A stretch of DNA of 64,000 bases, from assembly GCA_039000515.1 (NCBI GenBank), contig JBCFYV010000012.1:38661671-38725670 (forward strand), given 5' to 3'. The position numbers and the translations under genes were made by a program. The notes beneath the pieces are model-generated. The model searched no databases, had not been told where the DNA came from, and saw only the letters and a program-made list of their open reading frames with translations. Source of the stretch: Timema cristinae. Lineage: Eukaryota; Arthropoda; Insecta; Phasmatodea; Timematidae. Position 1 is the stretch's first letter; every line of letters begins with the position of its first letter. Below are positions 21,640-33,149 of the stretch, piece after piece.

Positions 21640-22230
21640 TTACAGTGAACTTAGACCGCTAATGCACCCTGTCCTTTGCCTCCTTCTTGAGATCCCAGAA
21701 TTTTCTTCTTTCCTTCAAGTCATCTAATATTAGAATTCTCTTCCTTCTAAGCCTCTTTTTCCCCTCAACCTTTCCTTCTATGACGTCATGCAGAAGACAG
21801 TTCCTCCTAAGGATGTGTCCGATCCAGTTTGCTTTGCGCCAATTAATCACATCCAAAATGGTTCTCTTCTAACCAACTCTTTTTATAACTTCATTTGTTC
21901 CATCTAATCTTCTAGAGTCTTCTCCAGCACCACATTTCAAAATTCTCCAAGTATTTATTTTCCATCTTCCTAAGAGTCCAAGCTTATGCTCCATACAGTG
22001 CGATGCTCCAAATGTAGTATTTCAACAGTTTCTTCCTCAGTTCCAAACTCAACTTGCTGGCTAGCAGCAGCCTCTTATTGTTGAAAGCTTCCTTGGCCAT
22101 GGCGGTCTTCGAATTAATTTCCTTGGTTCAGTAGGCATCCTTGGTCAACAGACTTTACAAGTACTTGAACTGCTCTATGTATTCTAACTCCTGGTTTCCA
22201 ATTTTGATTTTTAGCGGCTCTTTATTTTTT
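21640..22230 (-). pseudogene. LINE reverse-transcriptase C-terminal region (type 1)
   Basis: Minus-strand translation gives the familiar end of a non-LTR retrotransposon ORF2: KIGNQELEYIEQFKYL, TKEINSKTAMAKEAFNNKRL, SLELRKKLLKYYIWSIALYG, AWTLRKMENKYLENFEMWCW, NWIGHILRRNCLLHDVIEG and KERRKFWDLKKEAKDR. Stops and frame changes interrupt it. The RT palm and the endonuclease are absent, so it is a 5'-truncated, decayed copy. Confidence 0.8.
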
Positions 22231-22481
22231 TAAATCACCAACACTTTTGACTTACTATCGCCACCAGCCGGGCTGCGTTTAACATTCGCTACCTTATGCC
22301 TTTGTTGCGCTTGGTAGTGACGCTGTTTGAAGCGCGCTAAGACTAGGACAATCATATCGCTCTAAATGCGTGGGGCTCTGTACTGTTAGGAGTTAATACG
22401 CACCGGGCTCTGCTATCTCTCTTACGTGTATATAGTTTTACAAGCATGAAAGAAATACTTTATAATAACAGTGTTACTGAC

Positions 22482-22535
22482 CTTCACAATCCTGTGTCAT
22501 CACTCCATCAAAAGCAGAGATAACCACGCCAGCAA
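22482..22535 (-). CDS. candidate upstream exon of the FN3 gene
   Basis: A 54-nt stretch with acceptor TTTTGTACACAG (minus, ends at 22536) and donor GAAG|GTCAGT (after 22482), phase 1 on both sides, matching the phase used by all FN3 exons downstream. It would encode about 18 residues, AGVVISAFDGVMTQDCE, which could be the end of a signal peptide and the start of the mature chain. This rests on splice signals and phase only. Confidence 0.3.
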
Positions 22536-22767
22536 CTGTGTACAAAATATCTAATGCAAAATAAAACAGCAAAATATTGTATCAATAAATTATTAAGTAG
22601 CGTTACGAACCAAAAAAGTAACAACTACAGCTAATTATAATTGTTTAAAAATAGTATGCTGAAAGCCTAATTGGTCAGTGACTATTATTAATATAATACA
22701 TCATTGTGTTATGATTTTACAGATATAATTATCTCAAAATGTTATAGAATGAAGCACATAACTAATA

Positions 22768-23023
22768 ATAAATAATAATAATATTTAGCACCACGTCTTA
22801 CTAACCGTTCGGATTATACGCTATAAGTACTAATTACGCTAATGTAGAATTGGAAGATTGAATTAGAGGAAGTGAACCCGCATTTGCGTGGAGAGAGAGA
22901 GTGGAAAACCATTTAGGAACCCACCCCAGTTCACCCGACCGAGATTCAACCTCGATCTCCCTGTCCTCAGCAGTCGAGCTCTACACGACAAGCGCGTTAG
23001 CCAACTACGCCACCGAGGCGGGT
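22768..23023 (-). mobile_element. SINE family B, full length, minus orientation
   Basis: The cleanest family B copy. On + it runs from (AAT)n and AGCACCACGTCTTACTAACC through AACCCGCATTTGCGTGG to the tRNA-like head ending TACGCCACCGAGGCGGGT. Target-site duplication AAGCACATAACTAATA / AAGCACATTACTAATA at 22752-22767 and 23024-23039. Confidence 0.9.
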
Positions 23024-23039
23024 AAGCACATTACTAATA

Positions 23040-23550
23040 CTAACAAAGGTTGTTTATAAATGTATAGTAATTTAAAGTTAAAAGTTATAACAGTAATGTG
23101 TTACCTATCATCCATTGAAGCAGCTTTGTCTTGAAGTTTTCTTGATGTTTTGAATATTTTTTGTAAACTGATTAAAAAATAAAGTTGTTCTATTTTATAT
23201 TATATTCTCTCAAATTAGCTCCAATAATCTTATCATAAGTGTAAAGCTTATAATTTTGTTCTAATGCCACTGTCTCAGTTTATCATTAGGATTATTGTGC
23301 AAATGATCGATATTTTCTAAATTATCTTGATTGATTTCAGGTTTTTCTTACTGCTCCTTTTCTAAAAACTTAATTAATAACAAACATAATCACAAGTATA
23401 TGTTATTGAGAAATAAACACATTAAGGCCGTGACCATACTAGAGAATATAGGAATGTGTGTACAATATACTCTACATAGTAGAATTACCATAGTGAAAAA
23501 CACCATTTCAACGTTACAGGCCACGCTCCCATCATATTTGTACTAAAAAA
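23040..23550. other. non-coding stretch, nothing recognised
   Basis: AT-rich DNA with only short spurious frames. Confidence 0.4.
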
Positions 23551-23556
23551 CAGTTA

Positions 23557-23780
23557 CAGTAGATTCTCGTTAATGCGAGTCTTTATAATTCGAGGCAGGA
23601 ATACACCCAGCACATATCCTTTTCCATAACAATGATCTGAGTAATAATTAGGATTTGGAAGTAAATGACGAAGAAAATTTAAAACACTATCCGAGACAAT
23701 TTTCTGGGTGTTAAGATTTCGACGAAACAGAAATTCAAGAATGGATTGGGAAGGATGAATAATGCGAAGTTACGTGGCAT
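23557..23780 (+). mobile_element. pogo/Tigger-like remnant
   Basis: CAGTAGATTCTCGTTAATGC, preceded by TA (23555-23556), resembles the terminal repeat of pogo/Tigger elements (CAGTAG...CTCG.TAAT). About 180 bases on, a short frame DFDETEIQEWIGKDE resembles the acidic C-terminus of pogo/jerky transposases. No second terminal repeat found. Confidence 0.35.
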
Positions 23781-23949
23781 AGAAACAGTCGGGTGGGGGT
23801 AGAATAAAAAGCACCTGATAGTTTAATATTGTAATAATATGTTAACATGTGTAGTATATTTTTTACTTTAAAACATTTAATTATAATTTTAGCTATTTTG
23901 CTATTTTGTATAGTCTTAGTTTTAGATAGTTTTATTTAGGCCTTGTCCT

Positions 23950-24180
23950 GTCCAACTCGAGCCAGTGAGAGACTACAATGCAATCAGCACTGGTTGGTAC
24001 ACAAGCTAATCATCATTCTCATATGGTTTGGTTTGCTAGTTACAGAGAGTTATGGGTTTATATCCTGTTTGAGTGTACTGGAGGTGATTTTTACCAAATG
24101 GTTTCTCATGCTTCCCACACACAAATGGGGGTACATTACCTCATCTCATTAGTATATATATGTCAACTATAGCTCTAATG
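23950..24180 (+). mobile_element. degenerate SINE family B-like copy
   Basis: Contains a diverged tRNA-like head and the body with GTACTGGAGGTGATTTTTACC and CACACACAAATGGGGGTACA, matching the degenerate copies at 35545 and 42450 better than the intact ones. No duplication found. Confidence 0.5.
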
Positions 24181-24189
24181 GGCAGCACA

Positions 24190-26210
24190 TTTCAGAGGAC
24201 ATTTAACTTTACTGTGCTCTTTTAGCTTCTAGTTTTTAGTTTTAAACTCAACATTCATATTCTAATTATTGTCATACAACCCATTCAAGCACATTTATTA
24301 AAGATTTAAATTTTTAGCATTGCCTTAATAAAAACATTAAATTTGCTTGTAACGCAATAATAAAATTGTGAAAAGTCTCTTAAAATGTTCATTTTAGAAA
24401 TACCAACTAGTTTTTATCTATAAAAAACTTTATTGACATTAAAAAACTTTTTTTTCTAGTCTAAGAGTGTTGTAGTTTTAACTTAAATAAAACCATGATT
24501 TGGGAATCTAGAAATAATTGAAATAAAAATATAACAATTTTAAGTTTAAGTACAAAATGTATTCATATTTATTGGGATATTCAACATATATATTATATCA
24601 GCGTAGTGGTGAGGTATGAAATTATAAATGATCTAAAATACCTACACCATAAACGCTAAAGCACCACTTCTTCAAAAGTTTTAGCCAGGGCATGCATCCA
24701 ATTTTTATCTTTGCTTGCTCGCCAACTTACGGGTAGAGAAAGTATTGTGATCGTCAAAAAACTTGAACTTGAGATTTTGATAAATTTCTACTTTTCATGA
24801 TCCCCTGATATAAAAAAGTAGTTTATGGGTCTCCGTCTGTCTGTACCTCAGACTCGTCTAAACTAATCTTTTCTACCTCGATAACGGAATATGGTTATAA
24901 TTAAATGATTTAATTTAAACTTTGTCACTCACATATCTTTCTCTCATATCTTTTTGTTTACCTTTTAATAAACTTATTTGTTTAACTTATATATTTCTGT
25001 AATGCATTTTCCTTCCCTTTCCTTCATCAGGTATAACTTATTTAATTATGTAAAAACAATCGTTTCTTTTTCTACATGATAGGAGAAGCAACGATGCAAT
25101 ATATTGCTTTATTTCACGACCAAATTGGGTCTGTATCTGACACTTGTCTCTGATTTGTCTAACTATGTACGGGAATGTGGTACGCAACCTGTGGAAGTGC
25201 TACTTGTCCATAGTAGTGACCCACGGGGTATAGTCTGTTGTGTACGTCCCCCTTGTGGTACCTTTAGCGATAGTCAAAAATGATCACTATTTTGTCTAGT
25301 ATTATTGGTTCTTTTCCAGGTAACAGAATAAATATACTATTGATTGCTCAGGCAGTACTAATTAGGAATTGACCGGTCATATTATCTGTAGCGCCTAGAT
25401 TGCTGGTAGTTCGCCTTTTACTAGTTGTAAAATAATAGTTTCTCTTCTAGGAGCTTATAAAATTGTAATCTCTATTTCTCTAGGGAGTTAACTCAAGCTA
25501 GCTAGCTCATGTTAATTACCGTCCTTGTAGCTCCTTAATCTGGGACTAAATTTATGTGACCTTGTTATTTATATTTGAAACTATGTTATGTGTTTTAGTT
25601 GAAGGCCTCACAGTCAGCTGATTGGAGTAGAATTATGTATGATAAATTTGTAATTAGATTTGATTACCGCCACTAATTTATATTGCCTTAGAGTTGCAGC
25701 CTTTCATCATATTTGACGACTTAGTAGATGTCCTGCTTTAATAAGTTACAAGCTTTCTTATTTAAACCTATGACCTATATGTGTGGGTTATAGGGTGTAC
25801 CTAGGTGCTTAACACCTGATGCTCCCTTGTCGAGCTATTTATATTATTGTAGTCATTTATATTCTCATGTTTAAACAATGGATGGTTTGAATAATTTCTA
25901 CCTTTAGTACTATGTACTTCCTTTTGACTTGTTTGAATATTAATAAACGGATTGGTTAAACTTGTAAATTCTTCTTTTACTTTGTTGCTTCCAATCAACA
26001 TTTATATGTTTATTAGTGTTGTAACACAATTACTCAATTAAGGTGTTATCTGAAAAAAAAAACCTTTTTTTATAATGTAATCTCTGTATTCTTATTGTGA
26101 GTAGAAAAAAATGCTGTTTAGATTAATTATTGGTGTAATGCAGTTCATTCTTGTAACAGGTGGTGGTTCTACTATTTAGCTACATTAGCACGCTTGGATT
26201 AAATTACATA
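24190..26210. other. long non-coding stretch
   Basis: About 2 kb of AT-rich DNA. I found no exon, RNA gene or clear transposon. Confidence 0.4.
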
Positions 26211-26214
26211 CTTA

Positions 26215-26277
26215 GATCCTGGATAGCTCAGTTGTTAAAGTGATCCCTGCATAAAATTGAAATTGTTGGCTGTACCG
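26215..26277 (+). other. tRNA-like head fragment beside gypsy LTR
   Basis: GGATAGCTCAGTTGTTAAAG is A-box-like; the segment stops where the gypsy LTR begins. Possibly a SINE interrupted by the gypsy insertion. Weak. Confidence 0.3.
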
Positions 26278-26429
26278 TAGCGCCACGTGGCGGAAGTAGG
26301 CACCGTTAACGTCCACACATCCGGGAAGTATCCGACTCCTGTGGGCATGCTTCCACAATAAACAAATCATTTATTTAGCGGGCCAGGCTAAATATCGGAG
26401 GAGAGGTCCATGTGACGGGAAACGTTACA
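26278..26429 (-). repeat. gypsy 3' LTR
   Basis: 152 bp, near-identical to the other LTR with a handful of substitutions (for example GCGGGCCAGGCT against GTGGGCCAGGCT). Contains AATAAA on +. The purine-rich GGCGAGGGGGTATC (minus) abuts its inner side as the polypurine tract. Confidence 0.9.
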
Positions 26430-26525
26430 GATACCCCCTCGCCAAAAGAAAATTTCCTCAAATTTTCTCCAACCCTACATGACAGGCTTCAAGTCCTTGA
26501 GATGCCAATTTCCAATTACCTTCCC

Positions 26526-27634
26526 TTAGTTGTCCATCAACTGGTAGACCAAGGGAGATATTCTTTTCGAGATGGTGTAGGGTCCTATGTATCTAGGTGC
26601 CAGTTTAACCGAGAAGAAATTGGCGGCGTCTGACAGTGGGAAGTTTTTCTTCCACACTTGGTCTCCTTCATTGTATTCCATCGGTCTCCTTCGTAGGTAG
26701 TACATGTGGGCATTCCTTGTGTAAGCTGCTTCCAATTTTTGGCTCACTATCTTGTATATTTTCTTTAAATCCTCAAGCCAGTTTCCATAACTAGTGGGGT
26801 CTTCCGCCTCTGGAACTTGATTAGGGTAGTTACGCAGATCCACCTCTTCATTGATTGCGGTCAACTCCCAACCGAAGTTCAAAAACTCAGGGCTATACCC
26901 CGTTGTTTCGTGTTTGGCTAACCTGAGAGCGTAACCATAGCTTGCCATATTCTGATCCCAGTGACGGTGATTTTCTCCAACGTACGCCTGCAACATGGGT
27001 CCAAGTGTCCTGTTGAGTCGTTCAGTGGGGTTGGCTTGCGGATGATGTTTAGCGTTGTACAAAAGTTTCATCTTGTATCCTGCTGCTAATTCTTTCATTC
27101 TCTTCCCGGTGAATTCAGATCCGTTGTCGCATATCTCATAGGAAGGAACCCCAAAAATCATAAAAACATCTTCCTCCAACTTCCGGGCCATCACCCTAGC
27201 AGTCGCTTCCCGCAGAGGAAACAACAGAGGGAATTTGGTAAATATGTCCTTCACTACCAATAAGTACTTGTGCCCTGATGAAGATCTGGGAAGGGGACCT
27301 AGGATGTCAGAACTTATCATTACCCAAGGTTTGTTCACCATACGACAAGAACCCATATATCCTGCTGGTCTTTGTTGATCGTACTTCGTCCGTTGGCAGA
27401 CGTGGCAGCGTTTGACATATCTAGAAACATCTTGTCGCAACTTCGGCCAGTAGTATCTAACTGGATTCTGGCATAAGTCCTATGTGTCTCCAGATGTCCC
27501 GCTGTGGGAGAATCGTGATATTGGGCTAGAAGTCCTGCACGTAATGATTTTGGAACGACTTTCTTCCACTCTTCTGCTTCATCCACCAAGATCCGATGTT
27601 TAGGTATCCGCTTCCACAAGACTTCATCATTCAC
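26526..27634 (-). pseudogene. gypsy integrase
   Basis: Longest open frame of the window (304 residues, 26526-27440), with the N-terminal part in another frame to 27634. The zinc-binding HHCC region is split: AGHLETHRTYARI lies upstream and KRCHVCQRTKY starts the main frame. The catalytic D-D-E core is visible: MISSDILGPLP, SYEICDNGSEFTGK and HHPQANPTERLNR. The C-terminus has the chromodomain-adjacent strings VWKKNFPLSDAANFFSVKLA and PRYIGPYTISKRISP. The break before 27440 disables the whole protein. In life it joins element cDNA to host DNA in the nucleus. Confidence 0.9.
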
Positions 27635-27694
27635 ATTTCAGTACGGGTAGTTCCCCTTTTTTTCACTAACTTCTTTCTTCATCTTCGCATATCA

Positions 27695-29300
27695 TCAGTC
27701 CTCTTCTTGTTTTCCTTCTAAGGCATCCACCTGGTGCACTTCTACATCTTCAGTGGTAGATCTTGATAGAAGATCTGGAACGACATGTGCTTTTCCTTTT
27801 CGGTGTACCAAAGAAAAACTGTAGGGTTGTAAACGGAGGGTCCAACGAGCGAGTCTGCCATTCGGATCTTTTAAGTTGTGTAGCCATAACAAACTATAAT
27901 GGTCGGTAATTACCATAAAATGCGTCCCTTCTACATAAGGTCTAAATTTCTCCATTGCCCAGATAACGGCCAGGCATTCTCTCTCCGTTGCAGAGAATTT
28001 TTGCTCAGCCTTACCTAGCGTTCAACTGGCAAAAGCGATCGCCTTTAGACCCTTCTCACCTTGTTGACTAAGAATGGCACCTAGCCCCACTCTTAACGCA
28101 TCACATGAAATGGTAAAGGGTTTTGTGAAATCTGGACAGGTCAGAATTGGTGCTTTGGTTAATGCACTACAGATATCCTCAAAGGCTTCCTCTGTCCACA
28201 TGAACTTCTGTTTCTTCTTAGAAGCGAGTTGAGTGGATACATTCTACAAGAGAAGTCTGGGATAAATCGGTGGTACCATGATGCAGTACCACAGAATTGC
28301 CTTACCGCCTGTTGGTTCTTAGGGACAGGGATCTGGATTATGCCTGAACCTTTTCGAACCTTTTTAGGATCCACCCGCAGTCCACGCTGATCCGCAATTT
28401 ACTTTAAGTATCGTAGCTCGGGACGGCAAAGATGACATTTTCCTGATTTAAGGTGAGCTTAGCAGCCTTCAGACGTTTAAAACATTCCACGAGTACCTCT
28501 AGATGACGTTTAAAAGTGGAGGTCACCACGATGATGTCATCCAGGTACACGAACACATGTGGTTCGAGGTCAGCACCAAACTATTGAATCAATAAGCCAC
28601 TGCCACGTGGCAGGAGCATTGTGTAGCCCAAATGGCATTGCAGTAAACTCAAATAGACCCCGGCCTGGTATGGTAAATGCAGTCTTTTCACGACTATCCG
28701 GAACTAAAGGGATCTGCCAGTACGCTAATTTTATGTCCAAAGATGATAGATTATGAGCATCCCTTAATCTATCAAGTATGGTCTTCACTTGGGGCAGAGG
28801 ATATGCGTCCCTCTTGGTCACCGCATTGACCCGACGGTAATCAATACAAAATCGCTTCTACCCGTCCGGTTTGTCTATAAGCACAATAGGAGAGGACCAG
28901 GCACTCTTGGGGGCTACCACCACTCCCAGAGACAGCATTTGGTCTAGCTCCTCATTCACCAGTTGAAGTCTAGCCGGGGACATGGAATAGTATCTCTGCT
29001 TGATAGGGCTAGCAGTGCCGGTATCAATCACATGTTCTACGAGGTTCGTACGTCCTAGAGCTTCCCCTTGGTTCTCAAACTAATTCTTGATAAATGTGTC
29101 TAACTCCAGCTTTTCTTCTGGGCTCACGTGTTCTTCTAACTTCAATTCTTCCTGAAGCTCTATCGCCTCAATGGACGGTCTCCCAGGTGAAAACTCTCAC
29201 GTCCTGTTGTAGATATCGATCACAATTTGAATTTGACCCCAGAGATCGATTCCTAAAATCACTGTTGTCTTAAGCTAGGTACGACACAAATTGAAAGCTC
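27695..29300 (-). pseudogene. gypsy reverse transcriptase and RNase H
   Basis: RT: TKRDAYPLPQVKTILDRLRD, LSSLDIKLAYWQIPLV, KTAFTIPGRGLFEFTAMPFG, LHNAPATWQWLID, and VFVYLDDIIVVTS, where the YLDD box is intact at 28536-28547. The connection domain gives IPVPKNQQAVRQFCGTASWY and HRFIPDFS. RNase H: MEKFRPYVEGTHFMVITDH, YSLLWLHNLKDPNGRLARW and VPDLLSRST. Several stops and frameshifts separate these blocks. The order RT then RNase H then integrase is Ty3/gypsy-like. Confidence 0.9.
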
Positions 29301-29594
29301 CCTGGTTCTTCCTTCCACCATTACAGGGACTGTTAGGTGACCCGTCACCTCATGCTTCTTTGAATCAGCAGTCTCAATCCATTTATCCCCTAAAGAAGTC
29401 AGTCAAGCTGGAGTCCCCTGTAGCAGCTCTATCCTTGGTTGTCCTAACACAGTATGTGAGGCACTCGAATCTAGAAGGGCTCTTACTTTCTTACCAAATA
29501 GTCGTATGTCCAGATAAGGTCGTGCATCTACTGGAAGTGATTTCAACAAGTAATCTATCTTAACCTTCTCTATTTTCTTACCCCGGGAGTCAAC

Positions 29595-30988
29595 TTAAGG
29601 GTCCAGGTTGGTTCCCGCATCTACTAGTTGTTTTTTTTTTGTTGGTTTGATTGACATTTCGGGCAGTTTGCTCGAATGGTGTTTGGAGTGACCACATCCA
29701 TAGCAAACTCTCCTCTTTGCCTGATTATACGTAGCATAACGATGCTCGGTCAGTCCAAAATTCCAACATGTGGAAACATGATTACCCGAAGACGTATTCG
29801 GGCCCAGACTGGCTAGTCTTCCCCTTGAGGCTCCTCGACGATTAACTGAATTTGAATAGGCCAAGTCCGGTTCTAAAACCTGACTTCCTCTCTATAATGG
29901 TCGGGGTATCGTAGATCTTAGACGCCCCCTTCAGCTTTCCACCCCATGTAACGAAGATCTTCCAGACTGGCGATATTAAACAAGGCTAATCGATCTTGAA
30001 GATGGGGATGAAGATTATTCATTATTTGTTGAAGTCGAGTAGGCTCTGGTATATTGACGGACAGTCTCCCAAAGAGACCCTCCATGGCTGCTAAGAACAT
30101 ATCAATGGATTCGTTCTCTCCTTGCATCCTGTTAAATATCTCTTGTTGTAGCCTAAGTCATAGTCCAGTGAACGGAAGACTATCTTCATCTCCATACATA
30201 GCTCCCTCCAACTGTTGACTCTAGGAAGCGTGGATCTGTACCAAATGAGCGCGGGCCCCGAAAATAAGTCCACGGCTGACTCAAAAAGCTCTTCATAGCT
30301 GACCCCGGGCTCGTCTAAGCTCTTTGACTCTTTCCAAAAATGCCGCTACACTTTGCCCCGACTCGCTATCAAATCTAAGTCCCATTTATATACCGGTATT
30401 GTCTTGAACCTAAAAGTGCTACCAGGAAGTGAAGAGATATGTTCCTGTTCCTTAAAGCGCCCTTCCCCTTGATGTGTAGTTACTGGCATATTCCCATGTA
30501 AACGACTCTCGTGTTCCGCCGGTGTCACCACTTCCTCCTGTTGCTGGATGCGAAGTGAAGGCCTTGTTGTTGGGGTTTGTTGAGAGAAATTCCTAATCTT
30601 CGTCACTTGTGGGGGTTTCCCCAGCCAGTGAAGGATCATTCACCCTAGTAGGTACTACATCTGAAGCTTCTCTATCTACTACGCTAACCAAAGAGTATAT
30701 CAGCCCCTTGGTATGATTTAGCAACTCAGTCTTCCTCCTCTCCGGTTCTTCATCAAGAGATGCAACAATAGAAATGCGTTCAGTTCTTAAGAGCAGATGA
30801 TAAAGTCTAGCAGAAATCTTACTATATTCATTGTCCTTTCCATCTCCCTCATAATCCTCAATTAGCTGGTTTAAGTCTGCCAATCTCGTCTCACACTCTT
30901 CCAGTTCTTGCTCTACATTTAAACTGTTGGCAACGGCTTCATCTACTTTAACATTGTTTGAAAAAGCTTGGGATAAACGTTTCCTCAA
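29595..30988 (-). pseudogene. gypsy gag
   Basis: From the N-terminus: a coiled-coil-rich stretch (EQELEECETRLADLNQLIED), the capsid-like FSGPALIWYRSTLPRVNSW, MEMKIVFRSLDYD, GENESIDMFLAAMEGLFGRL and DRLALFNIASLEDLRYMGW. A zinc knuckle follows, VCYGCGHSKHHSSKLPE, where the last expected Cys is Leu. Frameshifts near 30120-30270, 30350 and 30600. Structural protein of the particle, inactive here. Confidence 0.85.
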
Positions 30989-32516
30989 CTCCCCTTATTC
31001 CCGAGATAACCCTCTTGTTTTCAGTTCATATTCGACTTCCGATTTACGAAGATGATAGGCGTTCATGTTGACAGCCGATACCAAATTTCACAATGACACG
31101 GATAAGTTCATGAACACAGACCCATAAATTGGGTAACCCCACTTAGCACTGAATAACAAGGGTCTAGCAGTTCAATTACATTCCCCTTAACTAAAAAAAC
31201 CAAAGCTCCTCGTGGCCCACACGTTGGTCGCCATCTGTCACCTCCCGCGTCGCATCAGTGGAGAAGGGCGTGGTCATAGAGCTATTGGCAATGGTCACCC
31301 TAAATTCAAGGTCAGCCCAAGAGAGTGTTGATTGTTGGGCACCACCTCATTGCTGATAGCGAACCTGAACATTAACGAGGAATTCGTTCAGTCACCAGAT
31401 GTAGATATGAAGATCCACACTCCCCCTAGTAAGGTAGACCCAGACAAATAAGGGACCTCTTGATCAGGGATCAACTACTTGGAAGGCAACGAGGCTCCCC
31501 ATTAAACCCATAAGCCTTCATGGGTTTACCATGATCACATCTGCCATACCTGATAATTCCTAATATAGATGAATTATCCCAACCCCGAAAAATGGGTCCC
31601 TAGGGTCACTGTAATAGTTAACAAAAACATATTGTTCAATAAGCAAGGAGGGCTTACACACAAAATAAACAGGCTATAAAAAATTATTCCTTATCTCAAT
31701 TTTAAATTAACACTTTTTTTTTTGTTAAAACATTTCCAACTAAATGTTTGGTTAAGCCTTCGTCTTGATTTCATTAGACAATAGATTCAAGTTTTAAGCA
31801 TGAATGAAATGTGTAAAGCATATAATTATATAAATAGTGAAAATATGAGTCGAAACATTAATAGGTTAGTTTGAAATAAATAGTAAACTACTTTACAAAT
31901 TTATCACGGAAAACAATTTATTAACTTTACACATTCCTCAGGAAATATAAACATCGGGAGCTGCGAGTGGTCACTGCAAAAAAAATTAAAGTGCACATCT
32001 CAACTAAACCTAGCGCTACTCTACAATACACTACTCTACTCTACAACAGTCACTTTCTAAAATAGTGCCATCTAAAGTCCATCTTAAAATACCAGCGTCT
32101 TTGCGAGGAAAAAACAACACAAATATAGCACTTAGCGGTCTCTGTGAGTCCTGCACGTAACCATACACTCCACGTGGAACCTCTGGGGTGTCCAGTTGGT
32201 CGGCCACTTGTGAGTTCCTCCGGTCACTAGCCCCGGGTATGCAACCAGTGAAGGAGTACCTTTGATGTGGCCCGTGGTTGACCGTACACAGTCCGGGAAC
32301 AAAACTCCCGTCCCCAGACGCCGAACCCAGACCCCCTGCCACAAAACTTCGCTCCAAATCCTCCCCACGGAGACAGAAGGTCTTCACAGCCCAGGCATTC
32401 AAGTTCAACACACGTACACTCACGAATCTGTACCGCGGAACACTCACTCAAACTCTTCTCATATTACTCCACCACAGTTCACCGCTCAAGTTCTCACGTA
32501 GGCCACAGATAATTCA
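30989..32516 (-). other. gypsy leader region
   Basis: Sequence between the 5' LTR and gag. Several overlapping frames at 32031-32501 are in one GC-richer patch and on both strands, which speaks against coding. No clear tRNA primer site could be read next to the LTR. Confidence 0.5.
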
Positions 32517-32669
32517 TAGCGCCACATGGCGGAAGTAGACACCGTTAACGTCCACGCATCCCGGGAAGTATCCGATTCCTGTGGGCATTCTTCCACAATA
32601 AACAAATCATTTATTTAGTGGGCCAGGCTAAATATCGAAGGAGAGGTCCATGTGACGGGAAACGTTACA
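32517..32669 (-). repeat. gypsy 5' LTR
   Basis: 153 bp partner of 26278-26429. Its outer end (GTTACA on +) directly touches the terminal repeat of a MITE. Confidence 0.9.
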
Positions 32670-32878
32670 GGCCCTACAGACGACACGATTTGGTCAGATC
32701 AGGCGTAATATTGGTTCGTATGTAGGTGTGTCACCCGACAAAAATGTATATTTCATGTCGGGTGGCTGGTGCATCCAACCACACGACCGTCCGACAAAAT
32801 CGTGTCATCTGTAGATAACACCTGATTTGGTCAGGCCAACTGTCGGCACAACCAGATCGGATCGTCTGTAGGGCCCTC
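32670..32878. mobile_element. MITE with GGGCCCTACAGACGA ends
   Basis: Left end GGCCCTACAGACGACACGAT, right end ATCGGATCGTCTGTAGGGCC: inverted repeats of about 14 bp, then imperfect pairing further in. The middle has a strong hairpin with arms CACCCGACA and TGTCGGGTG at about 32730-32765. No coding capacity. The left end begins exactly where the gypsy LTR stops. Superfamily not assigned. Confidence 0.75.
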
Positions 32879-33149
32879 TAGTTTTATTTACTGGTGGGTC
32901 TCATGTGACTCATAATTTATTTTATTAAAGTGTTGGTTTTTGTATTTTATTTTATTTATCATATTATTTATTTTAATTTAATATAAATATATATTTTCAA
33001 TATGTATGTGGTTAACAAAAATGTGTGTTTAGTAAATTAATGAAATCTTTAACAAGATTTCAAGACGTTGATTTTAAAAGTGAGATTGTTAAAACAGGTC
33101 TTCCGCAACTTACTTTCAGTATTTTTCATAATAAGTCTTAATCCATAGG

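Larger units (their letters stand above)
26278..32669 (-). mobile_element. Ty3/gypsy LTR retrotransposon, degenerate, 6.4 kb
   Basis: Bounded by LTRs of 152 bp (26278-26429) and 153 bp (32517-32669), which on the minus strand start TGTAACGTTTCCCGTC and end GGCGCTA. Order on the minus strand: 5' LTR, ~1.5-kb leader, gag, RT, RNase H, integrase, polypurine tract, 3' LTR, as in Ty3/gypsy (integrase last). Many frameshifts and stops. No matching duplication flanks it: TACCG on the left and GGCCC on the right. No envelope gene is visible. Confidence 0.9.

Noticed and set aside
25801..26001. 66-residue minus-strand frame in the 24.2-26.2 kb gap
   Set aside because: No recognisable motif, low-complexity Asn/Ser/Lys content and no splice or promoter support.
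32031..32538. Cluster of overlapping frames on both strands
   Set aside because: Inside the gypsy leader; several frames at once in one GC-richer patch, no similarity to known proteins.
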